Origin: JANLVJ01 sp031363945
GTDB lineage: Bacteria; Bacteroidota; Bacteroidia; Sphingobacteriales; Sphingobacteriaceae
DNA length: 64,000 bases
NCBI GenBank assembly: GCA_031363945.1
Contig: JANLVJ010000013.1
Coordinates: forward strand, 171,833-235,832
Reading direction: 5' to 3'
The number at the start of each line of letters is the position of its first letter. Positions within the stretch are counted from its first letter, which is position 1. The translations under genes and the position numbers were made by a program. A model generated the notes under the pieces. The model was not told where the DNA came from. It did not search any database and saw only the letters and a program-made list of their open reading frames with translations. Below are positions 27,105 through 35,610 of this stretch, one piece after another.

Positions 27105-28403
27105 ATGACCGCTAATTTCCAATTTATCAGTACCTCGAAGCCTACCTTGATGCAGCTGACCACTATATCGATTTGTTTTTTAATGAATATGCTTGACGGC
27201 ACTAACGTGATGATCATATCCTATACTGCTCCTTCTATAGCAAAAGAATGGACGATCAATCCGCAATTAATGGGCTTTGTTTTTAGTGCTGGGCTTTTAG
27301 GAATGGCAATCGGCGCTATGTTCCTGGCTCCTTTTGCAGACAGGATCGGCCGATATTCCATGGTACTAATCAGCGTTGTGCTGATGGGCGCCACTATATT
27401 TTTAACGGCCTGGTCACAAAATGTGGTGCATTTACTATTGCTTCGTATTCTGAGCGGTTTTGGAATCGGGGCGATGCTGGCAAGCACGGCCACGCTTACA
27501 TCTGAATATGCCCCTCCTAAATTAAAAACTTTATGGGTTAGCCTGGTGATGGGGGGGTATCCAATTGGCGCTGTGTTATCGGGTTTGACGTTCGCATCCT
27601 TGTTACCAGCTTATGGCTGGAGGCATATTTTTGAATGGGCAGGCATCGCTACTCTTATAACAATACCACTTATCATTTTTTTTTTGGGCGAGTCGTTAGA
27701 TTTCCTCTTAAGAACCCAGCCCCCGAATGCGTTAAAACGGATCAATCTGCTAATGAGAAAAATGCGTATGCCGCTTTTAAATGAATTGCCTGTGTTATCT
27801 GCCGATGACAACCGAAAAAATACAGTTTCGTCATTAATGGTACCTCTGCTTAAACAGGCAACCTTAAAGTTATGGTTAGGTATTTTTATGTGCTTCGCAA
27901 CACTTTATTTTCTTACAAGCTGGATACCCAAACTGGCATCCATTAACGGCATGTCAGTATCACTGGCAATTTACGCAGGCACTATATTCAATTTAGGTGC
28001 GTTCGCAGGCATTGTTACACAGGGATTTTTATCAGTTAAATTCGGCCTTCGTCAAACAATAACTGGTTTTCTGTTTCTCACCGCATTATTCATGATTGCA
28101 TTTGGTTATTTTTCAAGTCCGGTTGCTATATTAATTATGATTGGGCTAATAGGTTTTGGTATTCAGGGAGGTTTTGTCGGCTTATATAGCTTGGCAGCAG
28201 CGATATATCCTACAAAAATAAGAGCTACTGGCGTAGGCTGGGCTATTGGCTTAGGCCGTGCAGGAGCCATAATCGGTCCGGTTATCGGTGGCATACTAAT
28301 TAAAGGTGGAATGCATATGTCGGCAACCTTTTTTATATTTTCTATTCCGCTGCTTGCCGGAGCGGTTGCAACATTTTTTAACGAATTACCGGAAGAAGTA
28401 TGA
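27105..28403 (+). CDS. MFS transporter, aromatic acid:H+ symporter (AAHS) type
   Basis: A 432-residue 12-helix transporter. LDGTNVMIISYTAPSIAKEW in helix 1 is the AAHS signature (DGxD-like), followed by the MFS loop APFADRIGRYSM and GFGIGAMLASTATLTSEYAP. Relatives are PcaK (4-hydroxybenzoate) and GalT (gallate). It should carry the cluster's aromatic acid across the inner membrane. Its stop overlaps the next start (ATGA at 28400-28403), which supports translational coupling with the dioxygenase gene. Confidence 0.9.
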   Translation: MTANFQFISTSKPTLMQLTTISICFLMNMLDGTNVMIISYTAPSIAKEWTINPQLMGFVFSAGLLGMAIGAMFLAPFADRIGRYSMVLISVVLMGATIFLTAWSQNVVHLLLLRILSGFGIGAMLASTATLTSEYAPPKLKTLWVSLVMGGYPIGAVLSGLTFASLLPAYGWRHIFEWAGIATLITIPLIIFFLGESLDFLLRTQPPNALKRINLLMRKMRMPLLNELPVLSADDNRKNTVSSLMVPLLKQATLKLWLGIFMCFATLYFLTSWIPKLASINGMSVSLAIYAGTIFNLGAFAGIVTQGFLSVKFGLRQTITGFLFLTALFMIAFGYFSSPVAILIMIGLIGFGIQGGFVGLYSLAAAIYPTKIRATGVGWAIGLGRAGAIIGPVIGGILIKGGMHMSATFFIFSIPLLAGAVATFFNELPEEV

Positions 28404-29353
28404 AAAAAGTAATATGGGACATTGCACATTTAGGGCATGTTGAACTTTACACGCCCAAACTTGAGGAAAGTACACGGTTCTTTAGAGATATTATGGGAAT
28501 GTCTATCAGCGGAAGTGAAAATGATTCCGTTTATCTGCGTGCGTATGATGATTATGAGTACCATACCATAAAACTCACAGCAAACAAATATCCAGGTATC
28601 GGGCATTTCGCCTGGCGTGCCCAAAGCCCAGAAGCTTTGGCCAGAAGGGTTGAAGCGATAAAAGCATCTGGTTTAGGTATTGGCTGGATCGATGGCGACC
28701 TTGGTCATGGTCCCGCGTACCGTTTTAAAACTCCAGACGATCATTTAGTAGAAATTTATTTTGAAACAGTGAAATATAAAGCCGGAGAATATGACCGCTC
28801 AGCCCTTAAAAATACAGCAAGTAAATTTCCAGGCCGGGGTATGAATGTGAGGAGAATTGACCATTTAAACCTTTTAGCAACGAACATCCCTGCTTTTCTC
28901 GATTTTCAATTAAATACGTTAGGAGGTCGTTTAACAGAAATAATACAATTTGATGAAGGTCCCAAGGCATTGTGGTTTTCAGTAAATTCTAAAAGCTACG
29001 AGCTCGCAGTAACGGAAGATCATACAGGCGTAAAAGGTCGTTTTCATCACCTAACGTTTGCTGCAAATAGTAGGGAAGAAGTACTTCTGGCGGCTGACAT
29101 AGCACTTGAAAATGGCATATTTATAGAAACCGGTCCTCATAAACATGCCATTCAGCAAACCTTCTTTCTTTATTTGTATGAGCCTGGTGGTAACAGAATT
29201 GAAATTGCTAATGCAACGGCCAGGCTGATTTTAGATCCTGATTATGAAACCGTTGTTTGGTCGAAGGAGGAAAGAGCAAAAGGACAGGCTTGGGGCCTTC
29301 AAACAGTAGAAAGCTTCCATTTAAGAGGCACACCCTTTATTGAAGATGTTTAA
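28400..29353 (+). CDS. Type I extradiol (catechol 2,3-) dioxygenase, two VOC domains
   Basis: A 317-residue ring-cleaving dioxygenase of the XylE/HPCD superfamily with an N-terminal VOC domain (5-125) and a catalytic C-terminal one (150-275). By eye the metal ligands are His155 (RRIDHLN), His217 (FHHLTF) and Glu268 (NRIEIA), and the catalytic His249 and Tyr258 also match XylE His246 and Tyr255. The second-shell His199 of XylE (AHD) appears as Tyr200 (SYE). The C terminus, ERAKGQAWGLQTVESFHLRGTP, is typical of the catechol-dioxygenase-like branch. In this operon it stands where a gallate or protocatechuate dioxygenase would be expected; its substrate is therefore unknown. Confidence 0.9.
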   Translation: MKKVIWDIAHLGHVELYTPKLEESTRFFRDIMGMSISGSENDSVYLRAYDDYEYHTIKLTANKYPGIGHFAWRAQSPEALARRVEAIKASGLGIGWIDGDLGHGPAYRFKTPDDHLVEIYFETVKYKAGEYDRSALKNTASKFPGRGMNVRRIDHLNLLATNIPAFLDFQLNTLGGRLTEIIQFDEGPKALWFSVNSKSYELAVTEDHTGVKGRFHHLTFAANSREEVLLAADIALENGIFIETGPHKHAIQQTFFLYLYEPGGNRIEIANATARLILDPDYETVVWSKEERAKGQAWGLQTVESFHLRGTPFIEDV

Positions 29354-29380
29354 TTAAAAAGGTATTAACGTTATATTTTT

Positions 29381-30100
29381 ATGAGTAAGAAGTTATTAGT
29401 AGTTGGTGCACACTCTGCTGATTTTGTATGGCGGTCAGCAGGCACAGTTGCCAAGTTTGTTGAGCAGGGTGGCCAAGCCCGGGTGTTGGCTTTGTCGTAT
29501 GGTGAAAGAGGTGAATCCGGCGAACTTTGGAAAGAGAACCCAAATCGAAGCGAAGAAGATGTGAAAAAAATAAGACACGAACAGGCATTAAAGGCCGCTG
29601 AAATCTTGGGGGCCACATTTGAAAGTTTTGATTGGGGTGATTACCCGATGATACTGACAGATGAACGTATTATGCAGCTTACCGCAGTGATACGTGATTT
29701 TGAACCCGGTGTAATATTAACGCATACTGAAAAGGACCCGTTTAACCCGGATCATCCATTGGCCTATGTTGCCGTTCAGCGTGCGCGGTTGTTAGCGGCC
29801 GGGGCCGGCGTAGCCAGCGCGTTCAAAAATATTATTCCGCCGGCCTGGTATTCGTTTGAACCTCATCAACCGGAGTTATCATCTTTTGTTCCGGACACAT
29901 TTGTTGATATTTCATCGGTAATGGATAAAAAAATTAAGGCAATGGATTGTATGGGCGCTCAAAATTATTTAAAATCATACTATACAGAACTTGCATCGCG
30001 CAGGGGTAACCATGCGCGGAGAATAGCCGGAACACAAGAGATAATGTTTGCAGAGGCGCATCAAAGCATGGTACCGAGGGTGTTAAACAACATTTTATAA
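29381..30100 (+). CDS. galB: 4-oxalomesaconate hydratase (PIG-L family, GalB-like)
   Basis: A 239-residue PIG-L fold protein. Instead of the deacetylase motif AHPDD it has VVGAHSADFVWRSAGTVAKF and LSYGERGESGELWKE, the form seen in GalB of Pseudomonas putida, plus LTHTEKDPFNPDHPL for the metal site. GalB hydrates the enol of 4-oxalomesaconate to 4-carboxy-4-hydroxy-2-oxoadipate. Together with the next genes this gives the lower gallate/protocatechuate-4,5 pathway. It is 16 bp before the aldolase gene. Confidence 0.88.
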   Translation: MSKKLLVVGAHSADFVWRSAGTVAKFVEQGGQARVLALSYGERGESGELWKENPNRSEEDVKKIRHEQALKAAEILGATFESFDWGDYPMILTDERIMQLTAVIRDFEPGVILTHTEKDPFNPDHPLAYVAVQRARLLAAGAGVASAFKNIIPPAWYSFEPHQPELSSFVPDTFVDISSVMDKKIKAMDCMGAQNYLKSYYTELASRRGNHARRIAGTQEIMFAEAHQSMVPRVLNNIL

Positions 30101-30116
30101 AAAGGAAAACTAAACA

Positions 30117-30746
30117 ATGACGGTAACACCAGAAATAATTACAGCTATAGGTAAATTCTCGTCTGCAACTTTGCATGAAGCAATGGGGAAATACTACGAC
30201 CTACCTTATGGCATTAAGCCGATTAGCCCCAAAATGAAAGTTTGCGGAACAGCATACACAGTAAAAACAATTCCATGCGACAATACCATCCTGCACCGCG
30301 CTTACGCCTATGCTAATCCTGGTGATGTTTTGGTTGTTGACTGTTCGGGTTATTATGAAGCTGGTTATTGGGGTGATCTCATGAGCCTGGGAGCCAAAAC
30401 CCGGGGAATAGCTGGTTTGGTAATCGATGGTTGTGTCAGAGATTCAGACGATATTGAAGCTATGGGCTTTCCAGTTTTCAGTAGGGGCCTTTGCATAAAA
30501 GGTACTGGGAAACATGGCGATGGTACCCTGAACGAACCAATTACATTGGGAAACGTGATTATAAAACCCGGAGATATTATTGTAGGTGACCGCGATGGCG
30601 TAGTAGTAGTTCCTCAGGAAAAAGCTTTGGAAACAATTGAAAAAGCGATGGCTAGGGAAGAGAAAGAGGCCAATGTACGCAAGGAACTGCTTGAAGGTAA
30701 AACTTCATTACAGATTTATGGCTGGGACAAAAAATTTGGATTTTAA
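30117..30746 (+). CDS. galC: 4-carboxy-4-hydroxy-2-oxoadipate aldolase / oxaloacetate decarboxylase (RraA fold)
   Basis: A 209-residue member of the RraA-like class II aldolases. SSATLHEAMGK, MKVCGTAYTVKTIPCDN, HRAYAYANPGDVLVVDCSG, AGYWGDLMSLGAKTRGIAGLVIDGCVRD and FPVFSRGLCIKGT follow the LigK/GalC/ProA group rather than the RNase-E regulator RraA. It splits CHA into pyruvate and oxaloacetate using a divalent metal. It sits between galB-like and dehydrogenase genes in the operon, 7 bp before the latter. Confidence 0.9.
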   Translation: MTVTPEIITAIGKFSSATLHEAMGKYYDLPYGIKPISPKMKVCGTAYTVKTIPCDNTILHRAYAYANPGDVLVVDCSGYYEAGYWGDLMSLGAKTRGIAGLVIDGCVRDSDDIEAMGFPVFSRGLCIKGTGKHGDGTLNEPITLGNVIIKPGDIIVGDRDGVVVVPQEKALETIEKAMAREEKEANVRKELLEGKTSLQIYGWDKKFGF

Positions 30747-30753
30747 TATTGAG

Positions 30754-31518
30754 ATGAATATAGCAGTTCTGGGTTTAGGCGAGGCAGGGAGTCATTTTGC
30801 AAATGACCTGGCAAAAATTGGTTTCAACGTATTTGGCTGGGATCCAAATCCAAAACACCATTTGCATAATTCTGTTCATTTCGCAAAAAGCAACCTCGAA
30901 GCAGCACAGAATTCAGAAATTATTTTCAGTGTTAACCTTACTTCCGTTTCAGCAGATGTAGCCGCAGAGGTACTACCTGCATTAAGCGAAAAAAAAATAT
31001 ATGCAGAATTAAATACCTCTTCTCCGGATACAAAGCGGACTATTTACGAAAATTTAAAAGCTACCGGCGTAAAATTTGCCGATGTGGCAATTATGGCTCC
31101 TGTGCCACCCAAAGGAATTTTTACCCCTATGATAACCGCCGGACCTGGTGCCATTTCATTAGCCAGTATTATGCAGCCGTTTGGCCTTTCAATTATACCT
31201 GTTGATGGCGATGTTGGACATGCCGCATTATTAAAATTATTACGATCTATTGTTTACAAAGGAATTGCAGCTGTTATTTGCGAAGCAATGGATGCAGGGA
31301 AATCATTCGATCAGGAAAAGTATATCAGGGAACAGATCTGTTCTATAATCGGCGGACAGGATGAACTGGTTGATCGGTTTGTAGAAGGTAGCCGGACCCA
31401 CGCCTTGAGACGAATACATGAAATGGATGCTGTGGTAGAAATGTTAACTAACAAAGGTTTAAACCCGGTAATGAGCGCAGCAACAAAAGAAAACCTTCAA
31501 AAATTAGCCGATAATTAA
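30754..31518 (+). CDS. NAD(P)-dependent dehydrogenase, 6PGDH fold with DUF1932 C terminus
   Basis: About 254 residues. The N-terminal Rossmann fold has MNIAVLGLGEAGSHFANDL (GxGxxG) and the C-terminal part SRTHALRRIHEMDAVVEMLTNKGLNPVMS matches DUF1932. It is a beta-hydroxyacid dehydrogenase relative; no step in the known gallate route needs one. It may reduce or oxidise a side product, or handle a different ring-cleavage product. The frame is open upstream into the aldolase gene, but ATG 30754 gives the proper Rossmann start and a 7 bp gap. Confidence 0.85.
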   Translation: MNIAVLGLGEAGSHFANDLAKIGFNVFGWDPNPKHHLHNSVHFAKSNLEAAQNSEIIFSVNLTSVSADVAAEVLPALSEKKIYAELNTSSPDTKRTIYENLKATGVKFADVAIMAPVPPKGIFTPMITAGPGAISLASIMQPFGLSIIPVDGDVGHAALLKLLRSIVYKGIAAVICEAMDAGKSFDQEKYIREQICSIIGGQDELVDRFVEGSRTHALRRIHEMDAVVEMLTNKGLNPVMSAATKENLQKLADN

Positions 31519-31528
31519 ATTAAGAAAA

Positions 31529-32623
31529 ATGCAAACTGCTATACCTTATATGCAACTAAGGGGAGGTAGCTCCAAAGGGCTCTATTTTGAAGCCCGGAAC
31601 CTTCCGGATAGTCCGGCATTGCGTGATAGGATTGTAATAGCTGCTATGGAAGGTTTAGGAGTTGGCGACCCACGGCAGATTGACGGCCTGGGAGGAGCAA
31701 ATTCTTTAACCAGCAAGGTGGCTGTTGTTAGTCCGTCGAAATTACAGGGAGCAGACCTTGATTATCTTTTTTTGCAGGTTGAAGTCGGTAAGGGCAAAGT
31801 TTCTTCAGCTCAAAATTGCGGTAATATCTTGGCAGGTGTAGTCCCTTTTGCCATTGAGTGTGGTATAATAACTGCTCAGGATGGCCTTACCAGTGCCCGT
31901 GTAAATATGCTGAACACCGGTGGTATTTGCGAAATTGTGGTGGAGACGCCAAATTCTCGGGTTACTTATGCTGGTAACACGCGCGTAGATGGCGTACCTG
32001 GAACTGCTGCGCCGATACTCTGTAATTATTTGGACATCGAAGGTTCTACCTGCGGGGCACTATTTCCAACCGGGAAACTGGTAGACGAAATAAACGGGAT
32101 AAAATTAACTTGTATCGACAATGGGATGCCAGTAGTAATCTTGACAGCCAATGAATTAGGGATGACGGGGTACGAATCTCAGGCTCTTTTAGACGGGAAC
32201 GAAGCTTTAAAAAAACAACTCGAAGACATTCGGCTAATAATTGGGCCCTTGATGAACCTCGGAGATGTTAAAACAAAGACTATACCCAAGATGTGTCTTG
32301 TTTCCGCTCCTCAATCGACCGGACTGATAAACACGCGGATGTTTATACCGCATGTTTGCCATGAAGCGATTGGCGTGCTGGCTGCGATCTCGGTTGCTTC
32401 TGCCTGTGTTGTCAGGGGTACCGTTGTTCAAAATGTAATAATGTTCCCTGATAATAAACTCAACTTGCTATCAATCGAGCATCCGTCAGGCGAACTAACT
32501 GTAACCTTAGACTATGACTTTAATTCAGACGGCAAAATAATCATCAGCCGTTCCGGTGTAATGCGGACTGCCAGGCTTTTGAGTAAAGGAGAGGTTTTTA
32601 TACCTGACCTGAGTTCCTTGTAA
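31529..32623 (+). CDS. galD: 4-oxalomesaconate tautomerase (PrpF family, GalD/LigU-like)
   Basis: A 364-residue PrpF-fold isomerase. IPYMQLRGGSSKGLYFEARNLP, PRQIDGLGGANSLTSKVAVVS and VSSAQNCGNILAGVVPFAIE are the family's landmarks, with the active-site Cys in NCGN. GalD and LigU shift 4-oxalomesaconate between keto and enol (or positional) isomers before GalB acts. It is the last gene of the catabolic operon, 10 bp after the dehydrogenase. The homologous 2-methylaconitate isomerase PrpF is a less likely reading because no prpC/prpD genes are nearby. Confidence 0.9.
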   Translation: MQTAIPYMQLRGGSSKGLYFEARNLPDSPALRDRIVIAAMEGLGVGDPRQIDGLGGANSLTSKVAVVSPSKLQGADLDYLFLQVEVGKGKVSSAQNCGNILAGVVPFAIECGIITAQDGLTSARVNMLNTGGICEIVVETPNSRVTYAGNTRVDGVPGTAAPILCNYLDIEGSTCGALFPTGKLVDEINGIKLTCIDNGMPVVILTANELGMTGYESQALLDGNEALKKQLEDIRLIIGPLMNLGDVKTKTIPKMCLVSAPQSTGLINTRMFIPHVCHEAIGVLAAISVASACVVRGTVVQNVIMFPDNKLNLLSIEHPSGELTVTLDYDFNSDGKIIISRSGVMRTARLLSKGEVFIPDLSSL

Positions 32624-33203
32624 TTAAAAGGTGAAAGAATTGAAAATCAGCTGACAAAAATATCAATTTATGCACTGGTCTTTATTTATGCTGATTTTTA
32701 AAAGCCCATGGGCTGCTGATGAAGGCCAGTTAGATGAATAATGGTTTAATCCTGTAAACCAGACTCCACTTGGTACCGAATATCTATTTCAAAATTCGGA
32801 GAGTATTATATAGAGAATTGAACAAATAATTATTGGTAAAAGGGAAAAATAGCTGTCTTTAGTCAGGAAATAATTTATCGTAGACAGGCTATTTACTTTT
32901 ATTTAAAACAGTAAACTGTCGCGTCCTAAAAATCGTTTGGTTTTTTTTCATAATGCTGAGTTCTTGACATATTAGATAAAAAGCCTGCGGTGCTGCAAAA
33001 GATAAGAAGGTTTATTCATAAATATCAGCTGAAAAAACGATGCCGGCAGGCAATGTTTGAGTACCTAAGATATACAAATACCTCAATTTATTTTCTAAGT
33101 GTCAATTACTTGAGCAAGGTTTAAAGACATATCTTATATAAGCATTTATATATGGATTGCTATTAAAACGTATTGACAACTTCATTTTGAGCCGATTGCA
33201 GTA
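32624..33203. other. Long gap after the catabolic operon
   Basis: About 580 bp without an intact gene. A short plus-strand frame from ATG 32670 (MHWSLFMLIFKSPWAADEG...) is broken by an in-frame stop and may be a gene relic. A weak inverted repeat (AGCTGTCT near 32851 with AGACAGGCT near 32883) could be a terminator. No promoter box stands out. Confidence 0.45.
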
Positions 33204-34433
33204 TCAGGCTTTCAAAAGTGTGATTACCGTAATTTCAGGAAGAATACCAAATCTTCCTGGATAACCCAGAAATCCAAAGCCCCGGTTGACATTGATAAAC
33301 TTTCCTGCTTCTTCATAAAGCCCTGCCCACTGAGGATAAACGTATTTTATCGGGCTCCATTTAAAAAACGGCAACTCGATACCAAATTGCATACCATGGG
33401 TATGGCCTGCAAGAGTTAAGTGAATATGTTTTGGGAATTTTAGAATTTCAGCCTCCCAATGAGAGGGGTCATGAGACATCAGAATAATAAATTCACCAGC
33501 CTCAATATTTTCAGTCGCTTTAGCCAAATCACCATGTTTGGCAAATCTGCCCTTACCCCAGTTTTCGACTCCGATAAGAATAAGATGCTGTCCATTTTTT
33601 TTAATTTGTACGTGTTCATTCAGAAGTAACCTAAATCCGATTTCTGCGTTTACGGCTTTCACCTGATCAAGATTTGTTGCTTTAGCTTGTTCAGTTTCCC
33701 ATTGAATGTAATCTCCATAGTCATGATTACCCAATACCGAATATTTTCCATACGGAGCCTCTAAACGTGAAAAACTAGCCTTCCATTTATCCATTTCACC
33801 AGCACTGTTATTTACCAGATCACCTGTAAATAAGAGCAAATCACTATGCTGTGCATTCGCCAGATTTATTCCTTTTTCAACCGCCAGTTTATCAATCAGA
33901 CTGCCTGAATGAATATCAGATAACTGGGTGATCGTAAAACCATTAAACTGGTTGGGCAGATCGGCAAATTTTATACTCACCTGGTGAACCCTGTAATTAT
34001 ATTTACCGTTTAAAATACCCCAGATCAAACTCGCAAACGGGATTAATGCAATAGTCAGGCTTAATTTGCTGATTATAAGATTGCGACTAGCCAGATAAAT
34101 TACAGCATGTTGTGATGTGCCTGAATGTGTAATTGAACGTACTGTAAAAGAAATTATCCGGATGATATCTTCCACTAGTAACACAGGTATAGCAATCAGT
34201 TTCGGTATAAACGAGATTAACATAAGCGTAAATATACCAAATACTGCACCTGAAGTATTAACTGACTGTTTTACGGTGAGTACAATATAGAGAACAAAGG
34301 CAAATAAGATGCATTCAAATGTCCAGTATAGTAACCATATGGTAGGCTCAGGAAAGACAGTTTTGATGGCTTGAAAAAAATAAAATGTAACCAGTGCCCA
34401 GCTGGTGATAAGTGTGATAAGTCTGGTTAACAT
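33204..34433 (-). CDS. Membrane-anchored metallophosphoesterase
   Basis: A 409-residue protein with four to five N-terminal helices (about 1-150) and a calcineurin-like phosphoesterase domain facing, probably, the periplasm. Metal motifs: ITQLSDIHSGSL, LFTGDLVNN, VLGNHDYGD, LMSHDPSHW and LAGHTHGMQFG. It is YkuE/YaeI-like; the substrate may be a lipid headgroup but is not known. It is monocistronic; the next minus-strand gene, a worn HxlR regulator, lies 25 bp upstream. Confidence 0.9.
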   Translation of the reverse strand: MLTRLITLITSWALVTFYFFQAIKTVFPEPTIWLLYWTFECILFAFVLYIVLTVKQSVNTSGAVFGIFTLMLISFIPKLIAIPVLLVEDIIRIISFTVRSITHSGTSQHAVIYLASRNLIISKLSLTIALIPFASLIWGILNGKYNYRVHQVSIKFADLPNQFNGFTITQLSDIHSGSLIDKLAVEKGINLANAQHSDLLLFTGDLVNNSAGEMDKWKASFSRLEAPYGKYSVLGNHDYGDYIQWETEQAKATNLDQVKAVNAEIGFRLLLNEHVQIKKNGQHLILIGVENWGKGRFAKHGDLAKATENIEAGEFIILMSHDPSHWEAEILKFPKHIHLTLAGHTHGMQFGIELPFFKWSPIKYVYPQWAGLYEEAGKFINVNRGFGFLGYPGRFGILPEITVITLLKA

Positions 34434-34458
34434 TATTTATTTACGCTTGAAAATTTAA

Positions 34459-34812
34459 TTAAACTTCTTGTGCATGTTCAAGTTTACGGGTTTTTACAAT
34501 CCGCTCCCTATGTTTACAGCCCCAGTTTCGTAATGAATCTATGACCGGCTTCAGCGTTTTACTATACAATATAAGTTCATAAGTAATTGATACAGGTACA
34601 GTATCGTACACCCGCCGGGTGACAAAATCATTTAAATCTGGTTCCCTGAGTTCTTTTGACAGAACCATTGGGGTAATAGTTTTTAAAGAACATTGTATGT
34701 CATTCTGAAGTATCATTTTAACTTGATCAGATTTACCTCTTGGTTGAAGTATGCTTACAATAATTACTTTTATTAATTTCTTTGACTTATAGTCTATTAA
34801 CCTACCCTTCAC
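34459..34812 (-). pseudogene. Degenerate HxlR-type transcription regulator
   Basis: A 117-codon frame. The second half (ITPMVLSKELREPDLNDFVTRRVYDTVPVSITYEL ... LKPVIDSLRNWGCKHRE) follows the HxlR winged helix closely, but key family positions are gone: the IGGKWK motif and N-terminal Cys are missing and the first 50 residues fit poorly. I read it as a decaying gene; the alternative is a divergent but active regulator. It lies next to a clear pseudogene at 34909-35556. Confidence 0.6.
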
Positions 34813-34908
34813 GCATTAAAACTCCGGGTGTTTTATTTTAATTAAACTGATTTGGGCACTATGGACTTTTCTGCCCTGCTTTGAAACTAGTTCTTTTTCG
34901 ACGCTCAT

Positions 34909-35556
34909 ATGAAAAAAGATATCCCTTCATTACTAAAGCCAGAATCAATATTTTTTGAAAACGCCGAGTAGTATGAATTTTCGGTCTCTCGTATTCCTGA
35001 AAGCTTCAAAGTAAACTCTTATTATTTTAATTAAAAAGAATGGGCTGCCGAATACCTCACGTATTACTACCGTGAAGAAACTTTTAAAAATAGATTACTG
35101 ACTGCCGCAGGAAATTGGGCCCATAAAACAGTGATTGACATTGGTTGCGAGCCGGAAAATGTATTTGCGAATTTCAGTGATAAACCTGATATACTGATTG
35201 GGATTAATTATCGCACCAGGTTCATTAATCAGGGCCGCAGAGCAAGGTTATACAGCAGTGCTGGCTGATTTCATAAGTCAGAAGACCAGCAATTCTGGCG
35301 ACTAGCCTGTGAGACGCATCATAAACCAGAGGATGAGGTTAGCCTGAATCTATTTGAATAAGTGCTTGAGCTTTTAGGCTTTACTGTAAAAATTTTTCCT
35401 TATAAGCATGATCTTGGTGCCGAAATATTTATGGGTCAGCTTGGTAAAACTTCATTCAAGAACCGTCTGGTTAATCTGCTCTCTGGTAGAAATCCGGGTG
35501 CTGCTGAAAGCGCACCTACAATTATGTGCGTTGCAAAGAAAAATATGGTAAACTAA
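34909..35556 (+). pseudogene. SAM-dependent methyltransferase pseudogene
   Basis: Read in one frame from ATG 34909 the sequence gives a class I methyltransferase pattern, with YYREETFKNRLLTAAGNWAHKTVIDIGCEPEN as the SAM-binding region. It is broken by stops at 34969, 35032, 35266 and 35359. Near 35200 the homologous reading moves to another frame (IAPGSLIRAAEQGYTAVLAD), and the central part of the domain between there and FHKSEDQQFWRLACETHHKP is missing. The tail (LLGFTVKIFPYKHDLGAEIF ... TIMCVAKKN) is complete. The gene is dead: several stops, one frameshift and one deletion. Confidence 0.8.
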
Positions 35557-35610
35557 ATCAAACTGATTTGTTAATTCAAGCCTAAAAATGTTGCTTTAAA
35601 AAAAATTTCA

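Noticed and set aside
29371..29618. Two overlapping minus-strand frames over the GalB-like gene
   Set aside because: Antisense shadows of a strongly supported hydratase.
31529..32623. Reading as 2-methylaconitate isomerase PrpF
   Set aside because: No methylcitrate-cycle genes are near, whereas GalB- and GalC-like genes are directly upstream.
24102..32623. Phage or conjugative origin of the catabolic block
   Set aside because: No integrase, tRNA boundary, direct repeat or transfer gene flanks it; recent transfer cannot be shown from the window alone.
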